This document shows, piece after piece, positions 1 through 11,000 of a DNA stretch of 64,000 nt. The translations under genes and the position numbers were made by a program. The notes below the pieces were generated by a model. That model had not been told where the DNA came from. It saw only the letters and a program-made list of their open reading frames with translations, and made no database searches. Position 1 is the stretch's first letter, and each line of letters opens with the position of its first letter. The stretch comes from Yponomeuta sedellus (taxonomy: Eukaryota > Arthropoda > Insecta > Lepidoptera > Yponomeutidae): assembly GCA_934045075.1 (NCBI GenBank), contig OW203726.1, positions 4,039,535-4,103,534 of the forward strand, in the 5' to 3' direction.

Positions 1-286
1 AACTTTAAAACTGTAGGTAGCCAACACAATATACTAGAAATACACGTAAAAATAAACTTTTGTTCCCAAGATTTAGGCTGGCAAGAGTTAATACATCCTT
101 TATGGGGCATTGTACACGTTTCTATAATAAAATCCTGAAAGATATACCTAATAAGTTTGACTGAAATGCGGTTCAAAAATATCAAGTGCAATTTGTGCCA
201 AAAGCGCTACTATAATATTAAGAATTAGGTAATTTAGATAACAATCTACAATACATGGGTTCTATGTTTTATAATAATTATTTAAA

Positions 287-450
287 CTGTGTTAATTAAG
301 GACTTTGAAAGGACTCTGTTTGGAGATTTTTTGTCTATTTTTCTCCAAAATGATCTAGATTTGGAAATGGAGACCTAGTTTATTTTGTAACGTTCAATAA
401 GGCACAGTTTCTGTGCAATTTTGAATAAAATACTTTGTTTTCGAATTTAT
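287..450 (+). repeat. LINE-like 3' end (family C)
   Basis: ctccaaaatgatctagattt and tgaataaaatactttgtttt; also found at 21900-22075 and inverted at 33770-33905 and 13235-13330. Poly(A)-signal-like finish. Confidence 0.6.
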
Positions 451-540
451 ACTTGTCGATTTTTGTTTGTTGTCAAGCTTTTTTTGGCAAGGCTTAGGTA
501 CAATACAAACGGACTGCACAAGTTTTAACGAGTCTTGGGA

Positions 541-665
541 ACAATCAAGGAAACATGGTTGGTGGAGAACCCTCAGAAGTTATCAAGCCGCCCATAAGGC
601 CTATGACATGGCTTAACGACTGCCATTACATGACAGCCAGCTCCAAATGCGAAGCACAGAAATCT
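541..665 (-). repeat. 5S-headed SINE, 3' part only
   Basis: Carries gttatcaagccgcccataag and cttaacgactgccattacat of family A; the 5S head is missing. Confidence 0.6.
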
Positions 666-840
666 TACCCGTGAAAAAAATTATATGCTCTTTACTGAGT
701 CTATGTTGAGTCTAATGCGTGGACAATACAAAAGGGATTACACTATTTTTATTTTTAATGCACTAACCCGTGCTAAGGAACAAATAGAATAAATAGGTTT
801 TTAAATACAAAAGGGAGTCAAGTTTTCTACACAGTGGGTT

Positions 841-960
841 CGAGCTTTTTCACTGAACGCTAGACGTCCTTTGTGATGGCCGAGCTTTTTCACTGAACGC
901 TAGACGTCCTTTGTGATGGCCGAGCTTTTTCACTGAACGCTAGACGTCCTTTGTGATGGC
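841..960 (+). repeat. Three exact 40-bp tandem copies
   Basis: Copies 841-880, 881-920 and 921-960 are identical (each starts cgagctttttcactgaacgc). Recent slippage or unequal exchange. Confidence 0.95.
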
Positions 961-1376
961 TCTTCCGGCCGTCGAAGTAGCTCCGGGGCCTAGGACGAAT
1001 TTTAACCGGGCCCGGGTTTAAACCCGCCCTGTGTTCCAGTGATACCGGGCGGTATCCAACTGGTTCCTGCGTAGATGTGGTACTCCCCACCCGTGTTATT
1101 TGACATCGACGCCGCTTATAAATTAAGGCTAAAAAAAACTTTCCTGGTGCGATTCGTAATTTATACAAAATAAAAAGAGTTTACTTGAGCACGTTTCGCA
1201 GTAGCAGTAATGAACGTACTGTATTATGCTTCTAAGAAGCAAATATACTTTTGAGTGTTAACAAATGTATGAAAATGCATAGGTATACTCACATGTACAT
1301 ACATTGTGAAAATAGAGCTCTATTCTTTGCTTGGCGCGCCACCTAGTGATTTTAGTTTAAACTTAATAAAGGTAGA
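961..1376. other. No gene found
   Basis: Holds a GC-rich minus-strand reading frame without recognisable similarity next to the 40-bp tandem copies, then AT-rich sequence. Confidence 0.5.
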
Positions 1377-1765
1377 AAAATAACAGCCATACAATACAAC
1401 GTGTCAGGTCCCAAATTAGGATACCCGGTGATATGAAAAGTAACGTGAGCAAAACAGAATTATTTGTTGTCGAAAAAAAAAACATGCAATTTTGCACCCA
1501 TTTTCCAAGGCGTTCCCAACATTTCCCTCGACCCGTAGGGGTCTTGCTCGCATAAGTAAAACGGTATTATAAAAAGCTCTGATAAAAACTTTTACATGTC
1601 CTTAAGAGTATATTAATTGAGCAAGTTTGTCAGTAGACCTGACTATACAGATTTAATTTCAACTCGGTACATCTAAGGGACTTGACAGACAGACAGACTG
1701 ACAGCGAAAGCAGAGTAATAGGGTCCCGTCTGACACTATTCTCATACGGAACTCTAAAAAGAAAT
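1377..1765 (-). repeat. Diverged ggttccgt-type lepidopteran repeat
   Basis: Inverse remnants of the element at 45208-45735: cttgacagacagacagactg, aatagggtcccgt and catacggaactctaaaaag. Confidence 0.55.
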
Positions 1766-2185
1766 AAAAGTTAACTATACGCGTGTGTGTGTTTTATGGG
1801 AATAAGTGATTTATCTATCAACAAGAGCGCCTGCTTATTTTTATTAGCAATTTATTACATCACGAATATTGTAATTATTGCTCTTGCAACAATAAAAGTA
1901 AAAAAAAAACTCCCCAGCTTTAATTCCCGACGACGCATTATAACTCTGTCAGACCGCAGATTCTCTGAGGAAACATGAGTCCTGATTAACAATCCTTACG
2001 GCTACAGTTTACAACTTTACTGGATAATGGACTGGCTGACCCTTTTATAAATTACAGAGCGGGAAACGTTCTCGGGGCACGTTTCTCGTGAAATAAATTT
2101 AATTGGCCGAGAGATTCAAATCAGCCGAAAGTTTCACGAGTTGTGTATTTCAATTAAGGGGGAAGAAGGATTTCCCTGGATGTAA

Positions 2186-2330
2186 ACAAAGTAAAGCCCT
2201 CGTGGCCTAGTGAAGCGCTCGTAGCCTAGTCTAACCGACTAATTGGAGTCAATCAATTGAGTTAAGCAACAACAGGATGTCAGCGTCAGAATGACCCGTC
2301 ACTACTCGTATTATCGTCGGAAATTGTGAT
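2186..2330 (+). repeat. 5S-headed SINE, head fragment
   Basis: ctcgtagcctagtc and gagttaagcaacaacagg, then divergence. A second short start copy lies at 2190-2213. Confidence 0.55.
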
Positions 2331-2679
2331 GAATATTTAGTGCCCTATTGCTTCTATTTGCTTCCTCTAAGTAAAGAATTTCTCCCTTCATATTTTAGAA
2401 GAGAAACAACATTTAAGGGTGACCGTACATGCTGATGTCAGATTGACCGGTCACCTAGGCATATCACCAAACGTTCGTGGAATCACTGAATAGCTCATAG
2501 GGCAGCTATTAGTGCCCATTTGCTTCCTTCATATTTTTAAAACTCCGCACCCGTAGCTATTATGGAAACCTAAATATCATATCCAGCAGATTAGATCCAG
2601 CGCCTGAATTAAAATGTTTAAGACTCTGAACTATATTGATATTTTGGGCAAGGTTTGGTTGATGTTTTGGCAAAGACGG

Positions 2680-2765
2680 TCACCCATCCATGCGCTTAAC
2701 GCGCCCTTAACCTTCGTGATCGTTTAAGATCACTCAGGCAGCCGGGGCTACAAGCAATAATGTGT
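2680..2765 (-). repeat. 5S-derived fragment close to 5S rRNA
   Basis: In reverse reads gagtgatcttaaacgatcac, gttaaggg and gcatggatgggtgacc, the subfamily also seen at 24607-24897. Confidence 0.6.
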
Positions 2766-3026
2766 CTAATAAACCAAAAAAATTATTATTTTTATTTATA
2801 TCCAGGGAAAGTGCATCAAGAGCGGAGTAAATTTCAAGTTATCTTAGAAAGCAAAAAACCGTTTCAATATGAAAAAAAGTTTATTTAGAAACAAGTATGC
2901 CAAAGTTAGATAAATTATCCAATATAACGTTTCATTATTACAGATACATAAAGTTGTGCTGAAGTCCCTCCTTTATTGCGTCCATTCTCAAATCTCGTTC
3001 CTACTAGCGCCACCAATGGAAAAAAT

Positions 3027-3378
3027 CATATCGATCGATATGGGGCACGGGTCTCTTCCTGTATGGTAGGAAGGTTAGGCCTTACTCCACCACGGGGGCC
3101 AATTCCGGGTTGGTGGAGGATTGTAAGACAGCGGCGGGCCTTACTGTCAGAAGTTATCAAGCCGCCCTAAAGTCTCTGACATGGCTTAACGACTGCCATT
3201 ACATGACAGCCGGCACCAACGGCTTAACGTGCCTTGCGAAGCACGGAAGCGCTCGGAAAAAAATGGCACTAGCGGTAGTCACGAGATAGTCACCCATCCA
3301 GTACCTGACCGCGCCTGTTGTTGCTTAACCTAAGTGATTGTTTCCAATCACTCGGTTCCGCTAGGCCACAGCGCTTTT
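3027..3378 (-). repeat. 5S-headed SINE (family A), near full length
   Basis: Head at the right end (ccactaggcc, tgcttaacctaagtgattg), tail on the left (tatcgatcgatatggggcac). About 350 bp. Confidence 0.75.
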
Positions 3379-3600
3379 TATAACGCGTCTCTGGAAAATG
3401 TGACAATAATTAACCTAATAAATGTAGAAGCTCTTTTAGAACCTACTGCCAAGAACCAAGGTTGGTGGCATAACTGCCAAAAACGACCGTTTTAGCGGAA
3501 ATCGATTAAAGTCCTAGGTTGTTGATCCTATGTTCTATACTGTACATCCTAAAAATAGTGGTCAGTTTATAAGATGTATGATGGTCAGTTTTTGAAAATA

Positions 3601-4110
3601 CTGTACTTTGTAGACTTTTAGTCCGGATTTACTTACGGGTGTTTTTATATCGGAAAAGTCCGACCAGGTTTCGCTCCGATTCGCAGAGCTTAATCATGGT
3701 GAGCAGAGACGGAGCTCGCGTCGTCGGTTGCTTGTCTCACACTACGGGCAAGCGCGCGGCGCGCCCGCGCCGAGATAGGCGGGGCGGATGCCGACACTGG
3801 CTGCGGGGGATTCCCGCTGGCTTGCGCCGCAGCGCCTACTGCTTTCCCGTCGTCAATGCCACTAGGCATGATGGCACAGACACAGCTCACGACATCTTCG
3901 TCCTTGCAGTGTCGATTTCGATATTCATTATCACTGCACTTTCGTAGAACCTGGTCGGACTTTTCCGATATAACAACACCCGTAGGTAAATCCGGACTAA
4001 AAGTCTACAATGTGTTGTGCTTACGAAAGTTTTACTTCAAAAATACTGTACTTTCTAAAAATAGTGGTCAGTTTATAAGATTTATGATGGTCAGTTTTTG
4101 AAAAAACGTA
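3601..4110. repeat. Nested foldback element with GC-rich centre
   Basis: Inverted arms (gtagacttttagtccggatt at 3611 and its inverse near 4000) enclose a GC-rich core; an outer repeat (tagtggtcagtttataagat) sits at both ends (3556 and 4060). A partial copy is at 20130-20296, the target of the SINE at 20297. The small ORFs here are not gene-like. Confidence 0.7.
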
Positions 4111-4684
4111 TTGTAAAACAAGGTATGATTTTTATTCCATTGGTGGCGTTAGTGAGCACCGCGAAGCCAAATAAATAATCGCAGTAGTAACTACTACGTA
4201 GCCAGTTTCGGAAACACAAGGGCGATTCAATGTAACAATAAATATTTTTTATTTTAGTGCATTCATCTTTTACTTTGAACGTAATAGAGGTTTAAAAACC
4301 TATTTAGAGGCTAAAAATAATGGAGGTCTTAACCTCTATTACGTACCGTTAAAAACGTTGAAATAATTTTCAAATAAAAACATTTTAGTAATAATAACAA
4401 TGTTTAGGAAGGGTATTAAGGTTAGGTTTTCTAAAATACAATAACTCGAAATACGCTCTGTTTAGCTACAAATATAAATCCTTTTTGATCATAGGTAGGT
4501 ACAACTGCCGGCAACATTTTTAAAAATAACCAATCAACTTGGTGTCCTTGAAACAATCCTAAACCGAAGTGCACTCTATTTCAAAACAGTGTTCTTGGTA
4601 GATAAATAAAGTTATCACTGTGATTGGTTTATTTACATAATAATACTTATCTGTTTGACTACTGTGATCCAATAAATACTATAT
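4111..4684. other. No gene found
   Basis: AT-rich. Only a partial tRNA-SINE tail (aaaacctatttagaggctaa near 4297) is recognisable. Confidence 0.5.
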
Positions 4685-5250
4685 GGGCCGGTCTCTGAAT
4701 TGAGAATTTTACTAAGTAAATACTTAGTAAATAGTCCGTTAGCTTTTAGAATATACCTCGGGTTTAAGAGTAGGCTTCGGTTTTCGCCGAAAGCACACGA
4801 GTGTAATACTACTTCCTGCTCTGTATAAAAGTTATCTTCCCAATTTTGAAAAGTTATGTAAAGTTATAAATAACAATAAGATAAGATAATAGTTTATTTT
4901 TCTGTCCACAAATTACATTCGTATACAAAATAACATTGGATATTTTATGCAATACAACAGAATGCACTATTTGTGGAAAGACTGGAGCGTAAACTAGATA
5001 AAAAGATCTGTATCTTAGGTTTCCAGGCCTCCCGGTCTACAAAAGAACGGTATCATCAGCATAAAGTGTACACCATACAATAAATTATAATACGAATACA
5101 ATTTTTATTTCTATTACACGAATATATCCGATTCTATCCGATAGTAGCCGAGGTATATTCTAAAAACTAACAGACTAACGTTCTGTCACGCTCTTTGCTG
5201 AGAAATTCGTAGAGACAGCACTACAGCGAAATTCTCAATTCGGAAACTGG
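4685..5250. repeat. Two nested inverted-repeat elements
   Basis: Outer pair: ctgaattgagaattttacta (4697) against gcgaaattctcaattcggaa (5225), also at 60130-60260. Inner pair: gttagcttttagaatatacc (4738) against ggtatattctaaaaactaac (5151), also at 6140-6355. Confidence 0.65.
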
Positions 5251-5838
5251 GCCTAAATTTCTGAACATTGATCGCACTTTTTCAAAAACTGAGTACCTAT
5301 TTGTAACAAAAACAGGGAATTTAAATATAGTTCATACACAATAAAAACTATTGTTTGCATGCAACGCGTGTACATCACAATTATATCACATTCAGATTTA
5401 TAAAAAAACACAGGGTTTTGCTCAGCAAATCACAGAATGCCATCTAACGACAATCATACAACATCGACATATACATAAAATAATATAACTATAAATTATT
5501 TTTTTACAAATAGTTTTTAAGCTAAGCTGCCAAGCTTCGCTATCCGTAATTTTACTTCAATGATATTTAGCATCATGCTAGTTTGATATATCATTAAAAA
5601 TAATAATGAGCACCAAATATTGCTTTTTGACTTTGTAGAAATAAAATGCGCAGTGCACAGACGTTTTAACTTTTCTTTAATTTATTTATTAAGTCCCAAG
5701 TTCGATTCCCAGCGCGGGCTGGTACATACCAGTGATCCTGTTTTCTAAGTTAAGTACATTTCTGAAGTTATAGCATTTTGAGGCTGCTGGAAAAAAAGAT
5801 CTATTGAAATTCTGTCTTAGCATGTATTCTTTATCAAA

Positions 5839-6067
5839 TCGCACCCTCAGAACGAAAGAGGCCTAAGTAAAAAAATTGTGAAATTGAGTTACAATTATAG
5901 AGAGACATAAAAAGGTATGCTCTATCCGATGAATAAACAAAGGCACTTATTGTAAAAAAAGAGCATAGCGAATCTTCCGTCCACGGCATACCTTTTTATG
6001 TCTCTCTATCATTGTAACTCAATTTCACTATTTTTTTACTTAGGCCTCTTTCGTTCTGAGGGTGCGA
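5839..6067. repeat. Foldback element with 83-bp arms
   Basis: Arms 5839-5921 and 5985-6067 are nearly perfect inverse copies starting tcgcaccctcagaacgaaag, around a 63-bp loop. Confidence 0.82.
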
Positions 6068-6135
6068 AATGTTATTTATTTTTTTATGTTAACACTTTAC
6101 CAGGCAATGAACTCCAAAAGGATGCAAAATGTATA

Positions 6136-6356
6136 CAGTCTGTTAGCTTTTAGAATATACCACGGGTTTTAGCGTAGGCTTCTGTTTTCGCCGAAAGCAC
6201 ACAAGTTTAATTCTTCTTCCCGCTCTGCTCTTCGAAATTAAGTGTCATTTTAGTTCCGATTTCGAAATTAAGTGTCATAATAGTTGCGATATTTCTATTA
6301 CACCAATATGTCCGATTCAATCCGATAGTAGCCGAGGTAAAAAGCTAACAGACTAT
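6136..6356. repeat. Inverted-repeat element
   Basis: Starts gtctgttagcttttagaata and ends ccgaggtaaaaagctaacag; same family as the inner element at 4738-5172. Contains a small internal duplication (cgaaattaagtgtcat). Confidence 0.65.
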
Positions 6357-6849
6357 ACTACCTCTTTGCGTTAAAGGGTTAATGTCTATTAACTGGTCTC
6401 TTATGCAGATTAACATGCACAAATCCTGAAACAATTCACTTGATAAATGAATTTCAGATGGAACCGACGCGCGACGCCTGTTCCAAGCCGCTGCATAGCC
6501 AGTGCCATACCGGGAAATCCACTAAACAGCTAGTGGTATCGATATCAATATTTGTATGTTGCTGGGGCACGGGGCTAGTGGTATTTACAAGACTATTCCA
6601 TAATTTTAATACTGATCGAAACAAAGTACTTCGGTCCTCTCCTCTACTTTTACCCCCCCCACCAAAAGAAACCGTAGTTTTGCAATCTGTGTATCGTGTT
6701 CATCCCGCTTCGGTGTGTTTTTTTCTCTATATGAACTTTGTGATTAATTTTATAATAACAACACTACCGTGTTGTAAAAATTAATCGGGGCTAGAGCCCC
6801 TCATCCGTAACAACCAGTGGTAAAAAAATCATAAAAATCATAAAGATTC

Positions 6850-7064
6850 GCGATACTCTTACATAGCTATATATTAAACGGATCAAATCGCGATAATTTA
6901 TTAGGTGAAACTTAATTACCTTATTTCCCGACGTTTCGGCAGCGTTACAGTCTACCCACGAGACCACGGCAACTGTAACGCTGCCGAAACGTCGGGAAAT
7001 AAGGTAATTACGTTTCACCTAATAAATTATCGCGATTTGACCCGTTTAATATATAACTAAGTTA
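6850..7064. repeat. Foldback element of the gtttcggcagcg family
   Basis: Arms of about 95 bp meet around 6950-6970; core cgacgtttcggcagcgttac. Related pieces at 9335-9530 and 38960-39130. Confidence 0.78.
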
Positions 7065-7279
7065 CACGTATACAAACTGAACACGTACACATCTTTCCAT
7101 CACCGTCCATCTTCTCTACTGAGCGTTAGAGCGTGAGTCGCACGCGCATTCCTCTCTGCCCATACAACTGACTTCATTTGTTAATATTATTATAAAAAAA
7201 TCTTTATTGCACTATTGAAATAAATTAAAAAGTACAAAGGCTAACAGCATTATCTTCCAGTTAACCTCAACGTTGCTGA

Positions 7280-7452
7280 ACTAGATAAATAAGTAAAAAC
7301 CTATTTAGAGGCTAAAAAATCCACCCATGCCGGGACTCGTACCAGCGACCTCTGGCAAACCGTGCCAGCGCTCTCCCAACTCAGCTAATGGGCGACTACC
7401 GACATCAGTGAAATTTCGAACCTCTTTACAATACTCTCTGTATTACGTACAG
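7280..7452 (-). repeat. tRNA-headed SINE copy
   Basis: Reverse copy of the head (actcgtaccagcgacctctg) and part of the upstream region; the B box has decayed. Confidence 0.65.
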
Positions 7453-7628
7453 GTTTTTAAAATTGTCCTTAGCACGGGTAGGGCATTAAAAATAATATAG
7501 AAATATCTAGGTAGTGCTTGCATGAATGTAACAAACATAGACATAAACAGATTGTTCATTTTGTCTGTCATGGGCCAGCCGTGACGTCGCAAATCTATTA
7601 AATAAGACTCCTTTACTTTCTGCACACT

Positions 7629-7848
7629 AGCGCCACTCTACGCGCGACCACCTGACAAACCCTTCCGCCGAAGACGGGTCGAGTCCACGAGCACCATAGA
7701 AGACTGAAGATTATCCTGACCGCAGTAAAGACCGCTGCCTGGAAGGCCACTCAATGCCCTGTCCCCTGCGGATAGCGCTAGATTCTTCGAGAAGATCCTG
7801 ACTCCGACCGTCCACTCTTAAGTGTGAGATGACCACCTGATGATGATA
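7629..7848 (+). mobile_element. 5'-truncated LINE fragment in the FNIP 3' UTR
   Basis: 220 bp with a 12-bp target duplication (tttctgcacact at 7617-7628 and 7849-7860) and a tgatgatgata 3' tail like those of RTE-type LINEs. It is opposite in strand to FNIP and begins 12 bp past the FNIP stop codon. Confidence 0.75.
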
Positions 7849-7860
7849 TTTCTGCACACT

Positions 7861-8067
7861 CTATCTGTAGCTGATACCGTAACGCCTCGCCACCTGCGGC
7901 GTGTGTGTGGTGGCGACCGCCATCAGAAGTGGCACGTCGTTTATGTCGATATTCAGCGACTTGGTCAACGTTGCGATGTCGCAGAAATCGGTGGACATCA
8001 GCATATCGGCGAGCGTCTTGGAGAGGACGCAGAACTCGCGCAATTTCGCTTCCAGGAAGGAGAGGCA
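7861..8067 (-). CDS. FNIP: FNIP coding exon 13 (stop codon)
   Basis: 207 nt, acceptor ATTCCAG, phase 0. It encodes 68 residues ending PLLMAVATTHTPQVARRYG and five more, then a TAG at 7863-7861. The terminal PLLxAVAxTHxPxVA motif is the signature end of FNIP proteins. Only 12 bp of native 3' UTR separate the stop from an inserted LINE fragment (7629-7848). Confidence 0.95.
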   Translation of the reverse strand, partial: CLSFLEAKLREFCVLSKTLADMLMSTDFCDIATLTKSLNIDINDVPLLMAVATTHTPQVARRYGISYR

Positions 8068-11000
8068 CTGGAATGAAGAGGTGAAAGCTTATTAGAAGGT
8101 TGTTCATAGCCTGCGTAAGGTGTAAGGGACAGTATCCATACTATGTTATCCTTATCAACCCTTGTATGTCCCCACTGCTGGGGCACGGGTCTCTTCCTGC
8201 ATCGCAGGAAGGTTAGGCCATACTCCACCACGGGGGCCAAGTCCAGGTTGATGGAGTATTGTAAGACAGTGGCGGGCCTGTCAGAAATTATCAAGCCCCA
8301 CCTTACTATGTACTATTAATAAATCTAATAATATAATAATAAACCTAACATTATTTCCCCTTTATGTTTGGTAAACAACAGTTTGTTCACCAAACATATA
8401 GGGATGTATAGAATCTTATATTTTTTAAACTGTTTTTTCGGTTCAGAGATAATTATGGCATTCTTCTTCTTCGCAGATCGTCATCCCACCTGGTCGGAGG
8501 GCGTCCTACACTACGTTTACCGAGTAGCGGTCTCCACACCCAAGGTTAGCTGAAGAAATTCAGCAAGAAAATAAGCTCGTCTCTATGCAGATAGAGAGAG
8601 AGAGCGAGAGAGAGAACACTTTATTGTACATAAAAAAAGAATAGTTTAGTCGTGAACACGTGAGCGTCTTACCTGATGCGCGGGGACCCTCGCCCGACAC
8701 ATGTGCGGCAGCGCATCCAACATGGCGCCCACCAAGGCAGACATGCCGCTCGCCGCTGACCCCTCGCGCCCCACCACCCGCACCTCCCTGGGGAAGGCAC
8801 CCAACATATAACCTTCGATATCAACCCTTGTACGTCCCCACTGCTGGGGCGAGGGTCTCTTCCTGCATCGCAGGAAGGTTAGGCCATACTCCGCCACGGG
8901 GGACAAGTCCGGGTTGGTGGAGGATTGTAGGACAGTGGCGGGACTTAATGTCAGAAGTTGTCAAGGCGCCCATAAGGCCTCTGACTTGGCTTAACGACTG
9001 CCGTTACATGACAGCCGGCACCAACGGCTTAGCGTGCCTTGCGAAGCACGAAAGCGCTCGGAAAAATGCCAGACATGACTTGTTAACGACTGCCGTTACA
9101 TGAAAGCCGGCACCAACGGCTTCACGTGCCCTGCGAAGCATGAAATCGCTCGGAAAAATGCCACTAGCGGTAGTCACGGGACGGTCAAACGTCCTGAACC
9201 TGACCGCGCCTGTTGTTGCTTAACTCAAGTGATAGGTTCCAATCACTCGGTTCGACTAGGCCACGAGCGCTTCTCGCTTTATTTATATATTAAAGAATAT
9301 TTGGCGGTCCTAAGTTGGATCCGTATTTCTTAATGATTCGCGATACTCGTACATAGTTATATATTAAACGGGTCTTATCGCGATTATTTATTACCTTATT
9401 TCCCGACGTTTCGGCAGCGTTATAGTTGCCGTGGTCTCGGGTAGACTGAAGTGGCGAGTACAGTCAATTATTGTGGGTAGGTAGTCACTATTAATTTTAT
9501 TATAATCGCGATTTGACCCGTTTAAATAACTAAGTTGGATCCTCCGCGGTCCGGAGATTGAGCGCACTGTTATTGTCCGGTGCGCTATAGTATTTCAAGT
9601 ACATACCAAGTGCTGGTATCTCCTACAATAGCGATGGCTTGTATGGGTGCCTCCAAAGTCTTGCCGAGGTAGGAGGTCAGCTCCAGATCTCGCCGGAGCT
9701 CCGATTCCCAAGTCTCTGGCTTCGCGAGCGTCCCTGGAAGTTACGTGGGAAAATGTACTGTATTGTGTTGTGGTAGAGACCAAGTAAAGACAGAGGAATG
9801 TGAGATAATAAGGCAAGAAGAGGGAAAGAACGCCGAGCCAGACGAATTTCACAGGGCTTAATTTATGAATGAAATACTATTTTTATTTTTAATGCAATAA
9901 CCCGTGCTAAGGACAATTTTAAAAACCTATTTAGAGGCTAAAAATTCCACCCATGCCGGGATTCGAACCCGCGACCTCTGGCTATCCGTGCCAGCGCTCT
10001 TTCCAACTGAGCTAATGGGCGACTCACCGGCATCAGTGACATTCCGATGTAAAAACCTAACTGCAAAGTAGGTACTCGGGGCTGTAAGTGACGCAATTTA
10101 CTTCAGCCAGATGTCGCTGCCTGTACGTAATACAGAGAATAGTGTAGAGTTAAAAATAATTAAAAATAAATTCCACGAAATATAGCTTTACATGAATGTA
10201 GAGTTATGGAATGGACTATATAGGCTGTGTTAAAAAAGTGTCGGTGTTAGCCTAACCAATTCCAACTATATAAAAATAAAGTGTAATTTTTCCTACACAT
10301 AGCTTTCATTCGGTGAAGACCGGTGATAGCGGAGCGTTAGAACGCCGCGCCGGCTTCTCAATCGGAAGGTCGTGGGTTCGAATTCTATACAAAGGTCGGC
10401 ATGTACCATTAACATATTTTAAACTTTCGCGACTTGTACACATAGAATATCGTTCGACATTGTCAGTGTAGTGTGTCACAACCCTAATAGTGCTAATAGT
10501 GCTTTGTGATGGCTGATTGAGGGTAGTCTGAAACCTCATCAGCCGAAAATGCGAACGGGTGCCAGCCATCAGTCTTCTCGTGACCACGATGACTGTAACG
10601 TCGTCGAAACGTCGAGGTAAAAAACTACTACGCAATTAAGCCCCGAAAATATTCTAACTATATGTACCATTAACATTGTTTGTAAGTCTTGTACATTAAT
10701 GAAGTTATAGTAGCAATACCACTCGCTAACTGTGAAGGAAAGCATCGTAAGGAAAACCCAGTGTCCAAGTGTTAACAACTATGAGGCTAAGTAAGGAAAT
10801 CTCAGCTCTAACTCAGCTTAGTTCTTTGTTCAAAAATAGATCCATATCTGATGTTTAATTTCCACTTATAGTACCTATGTTATAATAGTACCAACCTTGC
10901 AAAATCAAATCAGGTACATAGTGGTCTGTCACACCACCCAGTAGACTAGCATCAAAACCCGAATGTGTCGAGCCAAGAGGGTCAGTGTCCATCTTACACA

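Noticed and set aside
890..1168. 92-codon minus-strand frame
   Set aside because: Spans the exact 40-bp tandem copies and has no similarity I recognise; base composition explains the open frame.
3690..3947. GC-rich overlapping frames on both strands as a small gene
   Set aside because: They lie in the core of a foldback element and show no domain.
6440..6784. 114-codon frame possibly starting an exon after an ATTTCAG acceptor
   Set aside because: No recognisable domain, proline and cysteine runs come from base composition, and no partner exon was found.
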